Assembly: GCA_964036155.1 (NCBI GenBank)
Contig: OZ038422.1
Location: forward strand, 2,627,201 to 2,691,200
DNA from: Diploscapter coronatus
Taxonomy: Eukaryota; Nematoda; Chromadorea; Rhabditida; Rhabditidae
DNA: 64,000 bases
Direction of reading: 5' to 3'
The number at the start of each line of letters is the position of its first letter. Positions within the stretch are counted from its first letter, which is position 1. This document shows positions 1-12,660 of the stretch, in pieces. A program made the translations under genes and the position numbers. The notes under the pieces are model-generated. The model saw only the letters and a program-made list of their open reading frames with translations. It ran no database searches and was not told where the DNA came from.

Positions 1-2548
1 TGATTTAGAAACATGTTGAAACTATGGAAAAATTTAAATTGTGGCTTAGAGACACACACACGATTGGAGAGAATAACACACATGATAAGTATTGATAAAA
101 TTGTAAAACCTATGTGATCCGAGTAGATATCAGACTGAAATTGTGAGTAATGAGACATGACGATATTAATAAAGGCCATTTTCATACGAGGTATATACCG
201 ATCTATGTATCGGAACAATTAGAAAATTTCATGAGTGCCCTCCAAAATTTAACACCAAATTGTTTGTCCAAAAATTACGTATCCAGTCCATTACGATGCG
301 TGTAAATAGTTAAATCGTCCGTATAGAGAACCAAAAATGCCTGTGTTTCTCCTATTTTCACTCATCTCTGTTCCATTTCCTTCTCTCTTGTGTCGTGCGA
401 TTGTCTATTTTTGTGCATTGCACAGATGCGCGCACATAACATTTTTACACTTCGTACGTCCATAATCCCAGCCAATTATCTCGCAAACTACTATAAATGC
501 ACTCCTATCACGCGGACATGAAAAATAGGGAATAGCGTTCCGATCGAAAACGAAAATGAACCTCTACTCTCGTTGAGATGCGATGGATAAGTTTCAAATT
601 AAACGATATCATTTTTTGCAGCCTGGAAACCTCAAATCCTCGTGCCATGCGAAATAGTGTGAGGAAAGAATCGTTTTCCCTATCATCCCTCATCTTATTT
701 CGCATGGCTTGAGGCTTCCGAATAGCCCTATTTGTTTGATATGAAGAAAGCTAATGCAATTCTCTGAATATATAAGCGATAACCAAGACAAGTGAAATTA
801 GATACGATTCAAGATGGTGAAGATCACGATAATCTATTGAAGATGGTGGTTCGTCAGGCATGAAAAGGAGAAAAATCTCGAAAATGAATTTAGAAAGTTC
901 AGCTTGTGCTTCGAACTACAAAATATGATAAAAATAGCTTCATTTTAGAATGGTAAATAATTCACTTTTCGAATAAATAAAAGAGATTCGAGTTTAGAGT
1001 TTAGTTGATGGCTACGCATAAAGACGTTGTTACATTCGAAAATTACATCCTATCAAACACTGAAATCTCAAGCTCTAGACAATCTAAAAGTAGACATTTC
1101 TCCACTTACTGTAGAAATATCACCTAAAATACTATATAAAAAAAAAACACCTATGCTCAGGGAAGTTCTCAACACATATATTGCTTTTCAGAGCAGAGTC
1201 TTGATAGAGGTTGAACTTACTATTAGATGATGCTGCTTCTGGCATGAATTTGGCAGAGAAGCCAGAAAATCGCGAAATATCATTCAATCTTGAAAGAAAA
1301 AGAAAAAGATCGCCGAATCTCTCTAAATGGAATGCACTCTTGTGGCATGTCAATTGCACGGAGCATAGAAGGGGAGAGAGAGAGATGCAAAAACGACTGC
1401 GATACAACATTCACGCTCTCGCACTCACGACAAATTTCCCTGGCTTTACCGCGCCCATTTCTCCAGCTCTCCAAGATAAAGTATACTATTTCTCCTAATA
1501 TAGAAAGATAAACTCAGGCTCTCAGGTTGTGACATGCAGCGATAGAGCTTTAATAAATTTGTGGGTGAGGATATCCGAATTTCCAACGTCAAACGGAATT
1601 TGAAAAGTTTGGAAGCGAATTTACAACTATTTGAGAAAAACGGTGCTTTACAGCAAGATTGATGAAAATGAGATGTTTCACGAAATTTCAAATATCAGTG
1701 GATTTCAAAAATAATTACTGATGTGTGATTATCATATCAAGTTAACGTTCAAAACCAACAGCATGCCAGTGAATAATCAATCGTCAGAATCCAGTGCTAG
1801 GCTAAATGTAGCGTATTCAAATTACTCTCAAAGGTATCATAAAACTACGAGTTTTCTAAAAATGGCTCTGAAATGAGGTGGTTTAGTTGCTTTCCTTCCT
1901 CATTTTTGCCTCGACATCACACTCGACTCAAACCCTCAATGAAGTTCGCACTCTCGGGTTTGATTGCTTGTGTGCTATCAGATGAACTCTCGAAACGAGG
2001 CTGTTAGATTTTGTTCCAACGAGTTTTTCGAAGAATACGTTTTTTATCGAAGGACGAAATAAAAGGTTCAAAACATGGTAAAGAAGAGATGCACGAAGAG
2101 TTTTTTTTCAACGTTTTCTCCCAGAGTACATTTTATATCAAATCAAAAAGTTTAAGACTCGTAATATGCTGTTAACACCAAAGTTAAACGACTTTTCTAA
2201 AGTTTACTTTATTCTCAGTGGCTAAAATAATGGCGTTCTCAAGAAGAGGTTCAAGGGATCTTATGACGACGATTTTCTTTGAAATACTGATGATCAAAAT
2301 ACGAAACTATAAGATGAATCAGATTTGAACTCAAATTTCCCTCAGAAAAAATCTCAAGTTTATTCTGACGGCCTTTTTCGGAGTACGCTTTATCTCTGGA
2401 CGAGACATTTCCGCTTCAAAAGTCGAGTGAGACAGCAGTGTTATCTCGAAAGCGTCAAAAGTAGGAAAAAATGGGAGGCGAACAAGCGAACGATGGGCAG
2501 AAAATAGGCCGAAAAGTTGCATTTGTCCCTGGGGATGCAGCACAACTT
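1..2548. other. No supported gene; contains foldback A1
   Basis: AT-rich sequence. The longest open frames here (under 100 codons, overlapping on both strands around 1,130-1,690) follow no splice logic and show no recognisable protein. The one structured item is a foldback element at 625-719, listed separately. Confidence 0.6.
625..719. repeat. Foldback element, family A copy 1
   Basis: Imperfect inverted repeat. The left arm starts GGAAACCTCAA and continues CCATGCGAAATAGTGTGAGG. The right arm reads CCCTCATCTTATTTCGCATG then GCTTGAGGCTTCC. The loop is about 20 bases. Copies with the same CGAAATAG core occur at 8,923, 20,237, 34,449, 46,964, 57,410 and 58,075. No transposase is encoded, so this is MITE-like. 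Confidence 0.7.
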
Positions 2549-2746
2549 ATATGTCGTAAGATATGTCAACCCTTCTAGGGAAAGTCCCCCGGATTTGTAA
2601 AAAAAAACGCCTAAGCTAAACTTTACGAGAATTCAAGGGTCCCTTAGAATATCTTGTGAAATTTCAAATATGTCGTAAAATGTGTTCGCCCTTCTGAAGG
2701 AAGTCGCAAGAGTTTGCAGAAAAACGCCTAAACTTTATGAGAATTG
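2549..2746 (+). repeat. Degenerate direct repeat, two units
   Basis: The unit at 2,549-2,634 (starts ATATGTCGTAAGATATGT, ends ACTTTACGAGAATTC) is repeated at 2,668-2,746 (starts ATATGTCGTAAAATGTGT, ends ACTTTATGAGAATTG). Both contain a CCCTTCT block and an AAAACGCCTAA block. The offset is about 119 bp. No coding frame is preserved. Confidence 0.7.
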
Positions 2747-2848
2747 GGCCTTTTGTAGTATTCGCTCAATTTTTGAGAAATAGTACGGAGAAAAGACAAA
2801 ATCGAGCGAGCACTACAAAAGAGTGAGGGCGAATGCTACAATAGGCCC
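2746..2848. repeat. Inverted repeat of about 25-base arms
   Basis: The left arm GGGCCTTTTGTAGTATTCGC and the right arm GGCGAATGCTACAATAGGCC are near reverse complements. They flank a centre containing GAAATAGTACGGAG. The element abuts the preceding direct repeat exactly, so the two may be parts of one composite element. Confidence 0.65.
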
Positions 2849-5490
2849 GAGAGTTGGCGAACTTTGAGGGTCTTGTCAAAATTGCCATGAATTTTCTTGC
2901 ATAATTCTGAATATGTTAATAATTTTTGAGAAGAAAATGAAAATATGGATTACTTCGTCTCAGGGGATTGTAGAAATTAACAATATTGTAACACTACAAA
3001 ATGCTGAAACTTATCTTATATCTAGCATAGAATTACATAACGAAATTAAACGATAACCATAAATTCGATATTGTTCAAGTGTGACCTCATATGTTCAATT
3101 TTGATAATTTTCATAAAATATAGTGCAAATTGACACAAAATACCTATGAGTAAATACACAATAGTCTTCGCAAATTTTGGAGCATACTATCGAGTTTGGA
3201 AATAGCCGTTCAAAAATCGTTGGGTTTGGTTGGAAAGGTAAATGTATGTGTGAGACAAAGTATATACAAGAATGAAAATTCGGTGCGAGTGTGGACCGTT
3301 TCAATTTTTTCTGCCAGGCACATATTATCTTCTCTTTACAGCAAAAAATCCTTCGCTCTCCATTTTCGGTGCGTTATTTCTCTCGAAGAATAAAGAAATT
3401 GCATGAAGATATTGAAGTGCGAAGAGATTTTTCTGCCGCTAGAAAAAGATGCAGTAAGCGGGCACGCACAGTTTTACAAACGCCTAACCAAATAACGCAT
3501 GGCGAGAAAATTGGTAACAAAACACGAATTTCTCAATGGAAGGCAAAAATTGGTGATTAGAATCTATAACTTTTACCTAATTCGAGGCATAAAATCATCA
3601 GTGGAACGGGTACGAGAAAAGCGCGTGTGCGCGATATCGCCGTATAATAAAAGTGATATGAAAAAGCTAATTTGGTCATGAGAAATGCCTATTTGCTCTA
3701 GAACGCTAGCTAAATTGAAAGATTCTCGAGTTTCCAGAGTCAAATTATAATTTTCGAAATCAATCGATGATTAGAATCTAAAAGTTAGTGGAAGAATAAA
3801 AATATTAGTGTTACTGGAACAGCGAGTAAAAATGCGATGAGTTATAGGCGGTTCCCGAAAAACGGATAGCACTCGAATGATAACGTAAATCAGTGTATGA
3901 GAGTACAAAATAAAAAATAGTTCAAGGAAGATCTTAATTGATTTAGTTGGACCTTAATAAGTTCCAACTTAGCTGCGCGCGCTATCAATGTTGCAATAGC
4001 AAATAATGAATTTATCGATCATTTAAAATTTCACGAAACTTATGCTCAAATAATTGGTGATATTTCGAAACTTTCAGATTCAGTTTTAGCTACAAAAATA
4101 GGTTTCAAATTGAGGCAAATGAAATTGAATGAAAATGACTCTAATTATTCATTCACACTTGTTAGTAAAATTCACAACCTCACGGCTCCTAAAATATTTG
4201 AAACTTCCTGTTTATCATCTTAGTCATGACGCTAACGCTCGTGCGTGAGGTCATGAAACTTTAAGCACGAATTCTAAGCCTGAATTCTAAACCTAAAACT
4301 AGCAAATGTAACACTAGAGCTGTGGAACGCACACGAGAGAGGAATGACTTCTAAAATATGCGCTTGAAGTAAACGAATAGCAGAAGATATCGATGGTAAT
4401 GAGAGCAGAAATTATCATTGGAACTGAGAAAAACAAGCAATCATCAGAGTGAGATGATTCTTCATTAAGTGATTATTTTAGCATATCTGTTTGAAATATA
4501 ATTCTCAATGAAGAGCAAATTGGTTGCTTGAAAGAAATGATAAACTATTAGCTAAGGAAGCCGAATGATGAATTAACTTGAAAATTTAGCTAAATAATTA
4601 TGAAATAGCTTGAAATACAGCCAAATTGAGAATTACTATTTGAAAAATGAAACATCGTATTTTTTCTTATTCCACGAATGAAACCTGATGCCCGACATAT
4701 CGCACGTAAAGTGTGAATTTACTACGGAGAAAAATAGGAACACATCCAAAGAAAACTGATCCCCAAAATAGCGAGCCGCTCAAAAATTCAAAAAGAAAAT
4801 ATCTTGACGCCGATCAAACCAAACTATAAAATCGATGATCAAGGAAATGTGATTTCATCATCCTCGAAATTTACTAGGGTTTCAGGTTAACTCGTGAACA
4901 TGATACTCATAAGTAGGGACTCTAAGGAAACGGGAAGAAGAATGCTTGAAAATAGATGTTCGGGAAAAATAGAAGTTCAAAGAAGTTCAGACCTAGAGAG
5001 GACGATCGTCAGAAATCCCTTGCGACCTACCCCCAGTATATTTTCTTAACAAATTTCCCTCTTTAACCTGTAATTAGCCAGAATTTCTACCATTGCGACC
5101 TGGTGTCATAACTATGAATTCTTAAATGCAACCTATCCCCTGTAGTTTATTTTCATTTGACGAAAGTGTTCCCTAGATTTGAAGGAGTCACTCAGACTTG
5201 AAACATTATAAATTACATGATGCTTACGGTTTACAAATTTCCTCTTGAACTTAAAAAATTTTAGAGTTGACTTAACTTCATCTTCAGATAATATTAAGCT
5301 TTAAACTTCGTGAAAATAGAGCATAGTTAGAAAACAATCGAAGAAGCGATGATTTTTGTGAAGTTCGGGTTTTTGGGTTAAGGGGGAATGGAGTTCGCCC
5401 CTTTCTTCGCTCTTCCCGAAGCACTGCCACGCAACAGCTGATACGCACACACACACATATATATATACAAATAGAACGGAGAACAGACGC
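2849..5490. other. No supported gene
   Basis: AT-rich. I found no convincing exon, RNA gene or strong repeat. Several TGAAACAT octamers occur (for example 4,648 and 5,199). A CA/TA microsatellite lies at about 5,446-5,467. Confidence 0.55.
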
Positions 5491-5731
5491 GGAGAAACGC
5501 AAAATAGTCGTAGTGAAAGAGGAAGGAAATGCACAAAATAGTCGTGAAAAGAAATGAAGGGATGCAAAAATATCATGAAATATTGAGGTTAAGCCACAGA
5601 GAAACATGAAATAGTTGTATAAAAAGACTAAAAGATACGAAAATAGTAATGGAAAAGATCAAAATAATGCACAAAATTAATAAAAAAAAATTACAGAAAA
5701 ACGCGAAATAGTAGTGAAACGAGAGAAGCAG
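5491..5731 (+). repeat. Degenerate tandem repeat, unit about 31 bp
   Basis: A unit of the form GAAACGCAAAATAGTCGTGA followed by an A/G-rich spacer recurs roughly every 31 bp from 5,491 to 5,731, for example at 5,492, 5,527, 5,609, 5,637 and 5,702. Copies drift at many positions. Purine bias is strong on the + strand. The shared AAATAG core resembles the arms of foldback family A. Confidence 0.5.
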
Positions 5732-8700
5732 AAGAAAACAAATGAAATGAGCAGAGGATGATTCCCAGAGTCATTGAAATGGATGAGGTTAGAAAGGCAG
5801 AAGAAGTAGAAAAACGTTCCAGTTCGATCGTTCTTGTGATAGGTCTGATCAAACTGGAAAAGTGGTAGGTTGAATATGCTCCAGAGGATTATGTGGGCTG
5901 TCGACGTGACTTTTTATACAATAATGCTGATAAATGGGTAATTCGTATTTGACGCGGTGACGAAATCTATCTTTTCTCATACTATCTCACTCAACTCGTA
6001 CTCCTTTACGTAAACTATAGAGCACTTTATTCCATCATTTACTTGAAAAGCTCTCGCCATCTCGTCATTTACAAATTGCCGGCAAATGGTGATGAGCTTG
6101 AATAAAATTATGAATACTGCCCAACTCGAAATGATATGCAAGATCAACATTGATATGTTGCAAGAGATTGCTCATTACTTTCATGGATGGCCATGATATT
6201 GCTTGCTTTCGGACTCAGCTGTAATCAAAATGCGCTAACCTAGAAAACATCGACTATCTATCACACAAGGCATGAATGCAGGTGGTTTTTCGTAATATCT
6301 TTCTATTTTTCCAACTTTAGAGGATCTAGAACCTTAGTGAGCAAACTAGAGTTCGAATGAAATGATAAGCGTTCCTATTTTAACAGTAAATCTAATGACC
6401 TAGTTAAATTGTATCTTTAAATACGAATCCCGAAATAGTGCTAGGGGGTGTGAATGAATGTAGCCGGTTTTCCGTAGTATCTCAATTTTGCAGGAGGGTC
6501 TGGAACCGTTGGTAAGCAAACCGGAGTGAGTTTCTCTAGGGGAGCGTGCCCACGAGTGCAGCATTTTGGCTGAATGCTGAAAGAGCTGCCTGCCTGCCTG
6601 ACTCTGAACTGTTTCAGGAAAGCAAACAGTTGAGGAGGCAAAGGCTAGGAGAGGACAAAGAAGCAGAGGAACGCGGCAAATCGACAACTTGGCAGAAGGG
6701 GGCGAATCGATGTGATGAATGAAATTTCTTATTGGTGGAGGAAAACTAAGGTGAACTATTGCTATTTTTGATCGAATCTGAACGATGAGCGTATACTGTT
6801 TAAATTTTGGAAGAAATCAATCTGAGATAAGTTGAGACCTATCACAATAAGTTTGGCATAGAAGAGAAATCGATAGTGAGATATGAACGAGTCAACGTTG
6901 ATTAGGATTTCCAATATTTCGGCTTGAAAATCGAGAGAAATTGATTCAAATAAATGAAGATCAGCCTTGAAAAATCTTGAAAGATATTTGAAGAGCCTGA
7001 TAAATGGCTATTTGATGGTTCATAATTCATAAGATGTTGTAAATTCTGGACTCGAAAAGTAAAATGTTTGTGATAAAATTTAAATGATATCCGAAAATAT
7101 TTGGCTTTTTATCACTCCTAGGATGATAGCTAAGTCTCATACCCTAGATCTCTCATTTGAAACGACGATGAAAACATTGAAAACTATCCAAATCACATCA
7201 AATAAATCTTCACTCCCATCAACATTAATTTTACGATACTGTAAATCTCGGTCGCCTGTGACAATTAAAATACGAAAATTGGGCCATCTTACCAAGAATA
7301 ATCACCTCGTAAAGTGGTATTATCTACCGTATAAATGAAAAAAGAACTGCAAAATGCCCAATAAATCTCGAGAATAATATAGTCCGGCCAGACCGCTGGG
7401 TGGCAATTGAATGTCGGTAGAGGGAAAAGGCCTGAAGAGAATGGATGAAATTCACGATCAAAGCCCGTGGCGAAAATAGAAAAATCGACAAATACGAATC
7501 GATCATGAATATCTGCGTACGCAATATTCGAGCACGGAGAAATGCGAAAAGATAAAACAACTGCAAATATAAATACAAATTTGGAAAGAAATATTTAGAA
7601 GATACTTTTTAGTGTTTTTTCTGGTTTTACAGCTGAGAAATAAAGCGGACTGTAAGTATTTTCGAATAGATCGAATTGAGAAATGTTGAAACATACTATC
7701 GCACCGTTTTAGAGTTTCAAAATTTGATTAAAGATAAACAATAGAATTGTGATTTAAATATCTAAAAAAGGCATGACTGTTTTCATGCTCAATTAGATAA
7801 AAATCGATGATTTTTGGGACTTATTTGGATGATTTACGTGGGTAATATCAAAATACAAAACGCAGAGGCGAAATCGCTGGAGTAAAAAAGATGCGAAATC
7901 GAAAACATAAAAGGGGTTTTGATAGCGGACGCCGGACGGTATCAGAATCAGAGATATCAATCAAGTGTTTTCGATCAAAACACAAGACAGGTAGATTAAT
8001 ATTACGACTACTTCCTAGTATGACGAGGTTCGGGCTGATGTCAAAATGGGTGTAACTTTGGAAATTCGAGTGAGTGAGTACTCTCTGGTAAATTGTCTAT
8101 GATTTTATCGATATTTTTAGAATCGCTGCAAAATCAGAAAACACGTAATTTAATGGAGTATAGATTTCAATATTTATCAAGAATAGGAAAATTTTTGTAG
8201 TTTTGAGGTGTGTAACTCAAAAATGATTATGCCAAATTTGAATGATTTACAGTCAAAGATCAACAGATAATAACTATTAAATTGAAATTTTGAAATCCAA
8301 ATCTCTGAAACCTATGCAACTTCGACTTATCATGGATAAAGAGCGATATTTTAGAAGTCTTGATTAGTTTTATCGAAAGGTAGATAGCCATACTACTTTT
8401 ATTAATCAAATTTCAAATTGTGATAAAAATGAAACATCCTAACTCGGAGACAAGTCAGAGGGCAAAACGCGTGTCGCATCGTTTTTGTTGTTGGCAGCTA
8501 ACAACAGCTCATGGCAGAGTCAACTTGAGAGAGTGCAGAGACGCAGAAAAACTAGAGGACATGAAAATTTGAGAGAAAGAAGAAGCAGAAAGTGAGTTAG
8601 AGTGAAAACAAATCAGGAGAAAATATATGATAGTGATAGAAAAATAGAAAAAAATGGACATCAAACGATAAAAGAGTGCAAAGAAGGAGAAACGCTAGAG

Positions 8701-8922
8701 AACATGAACACTTTAGATAATAAAAGAAGCAAAAACTATGAGTGTTAGAGAAACAGAAAATGAGTTAGAGAAAAATAATGGAAGAGATAGAATACGAAAG
8801 AGCGCGTTCCGTCCTTCCTAGTGGAGACACTCGAGGGGATTATCGACGTGAACGATGTGCCACGAGGAATCGAATCAGGAAAAAATTAGAAGAGTAGAAA
8901 GTTATTGCAAAATTAGCATAAG
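5732..8922. other. No supported gene
   Basis: AT-rich with no exon chain. The interval 8,560-8,800 is a purine-rich run with loosely repeated GAGTTAGAG/GAAAAATAGA words, reminiscent of the 5,491 array but too diverged to define a unit. Confidence 0.55.
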
Positions 8923-9063
8923 ACTCGTTCAGACTTAGTTGCAATGCAACGCTCAAAATAGCATTGGAAATGCAGAGAACGTAAGAAAGGATGCAATCGC
9001 GTTCTCTTCATGTCTCATGCTATTTCGAGCGAGTTGCAAGTTGTAGTGTAACTAAGTCTGAGT
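8923..9063. repeat. Foldback element, family A copy 2
   Basis: Long imperfect palindrome. The outer arms are ACTCGTTCAGACTTAGT and ACTAAGTCTGAGTGGG. The inner arms are CTCAAAATAGCAT and ATGCTATTTCGAG. Total length is about 141 bp with no coding capacity. The core matches other GAAATAG foldbacks in the window. Confidence 0.7.
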
Positions 9064-9829
9064 GGGCTCTAAGTTTTTTTATTAATTCAATTTTTGGAAG
9101 CCGCGGAGACAGAAAAATTATTAGCATCATGAAAATTTTTAGGGGGGAAATTTGTAAACAGAATAAAATTGGTGAAATCGAAAAATCGAATAAAATTCGA
9201 GCAAAAATGTGTTTCTGTAAGTGCTTTTAAATTAGACATTGGAAAACAACTACAATGATGGGTTAATGATCAATATTAAGAAGATTCTGAGTCCAATAAA
9301 TTTTGAAACAGACTATCGCATTTGGTAGAGTCCAGAATAACGAAAAAGTGCAAAATTTTTACATATTTATCAGAATAATTTGAACTATTTACGAAGTTTT
9401 CTAGCGTATCACTGACATTGCGATGTTACAGAATGAGAGATGATTTTCGAACACATAGCAGCATAATGATCGTTACAGGCTTGCAGAAAAAGTTCAAAGT
9501 CGTAAATTGTTGCTCCAAACTTCGCGACCTTTCCTATCGTATGGGGCTATTGAAGCATGCTGTAGAAATCCATAATTTTGCTCGCTAATTATCCTAAATT
9601 AGAAGTGGACAAAAAATCGCTGTATAGCTCAAATTCTGCTCTGAACTCTGGCATTTTTTGCGAGGTGTTCAAAATAACATGCTTATTACTCGTCGTTGCT
9701 GCTCATTTCGCTAATTTTACTCCACTCTTTGACCCGACTACATACATTCTCACACACTGCGCGCGCATGTTCTTTCTTTTCATAGCGTTCTGAACATACT
9801 CGAATAAGTTCCAGGGCAATTTTGCTTCT

Positions 9830-9923
9830 CACCACGGGCCTCTCCCCGTAGTGTTGCTGTTTTTCACCACGGATCTCGCCTCGTAGTGCCTACATCTCTC
9901 GCCACGAGCCGAGACCCGTAGTG
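9830..9923 (-). repeat. Three 24-nt hairpins at exact 35-bp period
   Basis: Hairpins start at 9,830, 9,865 and 9,900, so the spacing is exactly 35 bp. On the + strand the units read CACCACGGGC...CCCCGTAGTG, CACCACGGAT...CTCGTAGTG and CGCCACGAGC...CCCGTAGTG. On the - strand the stem CACUACGGG/CCCGUGGUG pairs throughout if one G-U pair is allowed, whereas the + strand leaves a C-A mismatch at that position. The 11-nt spacers between units are not conserved. I recognise no known RNA here. Confidence 0.6.
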
Positions 9924-12484
9924 CGTGGGGGCTCAAACTTTTCAGCGCCCTTCACACAACATTTGCACAGCCCAGCGAAATGCAAGCAAATTCAGGCCTT
10001 TTTTGGTTCAACGCACCCAAAAGAGGCAGGGGGCCCTATGAATTTTCATATTCGTTCAAATTCAGCAGGGGAGTGAATTGAAAATCGAAAGAGCGTATAA
10101 TAATAGGAAAGTTTGTGGAAATCACATCATTGAATTGGGCAGAGAGCGATTGAGAAATAGCACGAAAGATTCAAATTAACCTAAAGATAATTTTTTTTTC
10201 ATATAATGATCGTCAGAGACAACAATTGAAGTATGATTTTCAATAGAAACATTCAAATTTAAAATACACAAAAATGATGAAACATGAAATTGTAGATCAA
10301 CTCTTCTCCCATCCTCAGTAAAATTAACCCCTCCCCCCCATAAATGCTTGAAACATTTGTGGAACGGGGCTCTGTTCAATCACTCCAAACAGCAATATTT
10401 CATCGTGATCGAGTGCGAGAGTTCGAGTTTAACAATGCAAAAAACATAAAGAAGAGGATAGAATGGATTCGATTCTGATAGACAAAAGGTGATATTGATG
10501 GCGGTTATCATGGCAGAATCGTAAATATCCAATATTTTATCCATTTTCTAATCTTTTCAAATTGCCGTATCTTTAAACCTAAAAATATCGATTTCCAAAA
10601 AAAACCTGTATAAATGGGGTAGAGGCGAACTTTTAGGCCGGAAAATGAGTACGATAATTTTGCGTGTAAAAATGCTAAATGAGCATAGACCGAGGTTAAA
10701 ATTAGATTTTTGCGAAGAAAGACGGGCTGAATTTGATCCTGCACGGAAAAATACACGCCAAACAAAAATTTTGAACGGGAGTAGATGGGGGGTTCGCTCG
10801 GGGTGTTTAAAGTGAGATTTGAGCGCGTTGCGTGAAAACGTCGTGTAAAAACAGCTGTTCGAAGGAGAAGGATCATTTCCCGACCCGGAGTCGGGAAAAT
10901 GACGAAAAATCGACGAAATCCCCATGCTCGGTAGCGACTCTGATTAATGACAATTTTCGCAAGACGAGGGATTTTCGGTAAGCAAAAATTCACCGAGCTT
11001 GATCTTCGCGGAATCGTGCTTTAGACTGGAGGCGAGTTGAGATCAGATGATTTGCAAAATTGAGTCAGTTTCAAAAATCATTAAGTCAAAGTGGAAAAAT
11101 TCAATGGTAATACGACCACAGCAATGAGTTGATGCGAGATTTCCTTGGAAGCTTAGTCAAAATTACGCATATTTTAAAAATATTCGGAATAAATATGATA
11201 TCTTTCAGCTTAATATTGAGATAGAGGAATGTGATATTCCACAAAATAAAATAGAGATTTGTCTAATCATACCGAATTAAAATAACCAGGGCAAAGTGTA
11301 GAAATTCGTGATAACGGTTCGAATAGAGAAGTTTGCAAGAAAAAACATAATAAAATACCAAAACTCGCCTAACTAACGGACACCCATAATTTTTATCAGC
11401 AGATCCAATTAATAGGCTGCATACGCAGAAATATCCGTCTCTCGAAATAACGTTGATGCAAAGAAGCAGGGAGGAACATAGGGGTTTGATTGAATTATCG
11501 TGTCTTCGCAAAATAACACATAGACACGATATAAGTGCATACATTTTGAATATCCTATGTTAGACGAAACGCAAATTTAAAAGGTCAAATTATCGCCAGA
11601 GCCTTTAGACCTAACTTAATCTAAATTTTGAAGTTAAATAGAAGCTGGAATGATATCTATCAAAAACTCAGATATTCAGAACAAAATGCAAATTTCATCG
11701 ATGCAGCGCCGTATTTCAGCCGTTTTTGTACAACTCTGAATTCAATGAGAAGATAGAGTGCATCAAAATAGAGAGCACAGATAAAAAGCCGGAATGTTTC
11801 ACTCTCGACGCGGGTTGGCAGTAGAGGGATTTTTTGCGACAGAGCAGAGCGTTCCTATTTCCATTCTTTCTCTCGCGTCTTTCCACACTCTCGATTTCCC
11901 GTACTATCTCGACCTTTCCCATTGGCACTTTTCATGCGGCAAAACGCGTTCGAAAAACGACATAAAATGCGTGTGTGTGCAGCGGAATAAAATAAAATAG
12001 CTTTGGAAAAAGTAACGGTGATAAGATAATAAAAGTGATAAAATATCAAGAAAAAATCTTCCTGTGATAAAGAATAGGTATAGAAAACGTGAACTATGTG
12101 GCATTCACAACTTGAGGCTGAACTTTTGAAAAATCCCAAGGAAAACTACTATTCATGTCGAAGTAGCAATTCTCTTTCTCTCGCAAAAATGCTAAAACTA
12201 ACTAAAAGCTGGGACCCGAGCGTACCTACTACTCCTCCCCGAACCCTCCGAATTTGTCGTGCTCTATCTTCTGCGCTCCGTAGTGAAACGAACGGCGCCC
12301 GGAAAGGAAAATGCCGAAATAGCGCTGAAAAGTCGGAGAGCAGAGAGAAGTACGCGCAAAAGGGCACGGACCTCGTTCGCATTCGTTCTATTTCTCTTTT
12401 CCTCTCTCCGACATTCCCCTACTATTTCGCGCTTTTCCTCCCTCGAGGGAGGTTGTGCTCTCAGCAAAAAATACTGCTAGTGCC
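9924..12484. other. No supported gene
   Basis: Includes a 161-codon open frame on the - strand (10,508-10,993) that I do not believe is coding; see the rejected list. The interval 12,200-12,470 is GC-richer than its surroundings and open in several frames at once. I found no RNA gene. Confidence 0.5.
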
Positions 12485-12660
12485 GATGGCAAAACGAGAG
12501 TCCCCAAAAGGGAGGAAAGGAAAGAGGGGAGAAATAGTGTGGGAATGGGGGAGGGAGACGAGGGAGAGAAAGAGAGGGAGGGCTGGAGAGGAAGAAAGTG
12601 GGAAAGGAAGAGAAAGAAAAAGACTATATAAAAATAAGAGAGTGATTAGAGAAGCAGAAA
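12485..12660 (+). other. Purine-rich low-complexity run
   Basis: About 175 bases of mostly A and G on the + strand, with GGGAGGAAAGG/GAGAAAGAGAG words, followed by a GT-rich stretch at 12,684-12,710. The strand asymmetry is marked. The run could form triplex or act in promoter architecture, but the sequence does not show which. Confidence 0.5.

Noticed and set aside
9830..9923. CRISPR array
   Set aside because: Only three units, spacers of 11 nt, repeats that vary, and a eukaryotic context with no cas genes.
10508..10993. 161-codon open frame on the - strand
   Set aside because: No recognisable domain, no splice context, an overlapping open frame in another phase, and a composition typical of reading AT-rich DNA.
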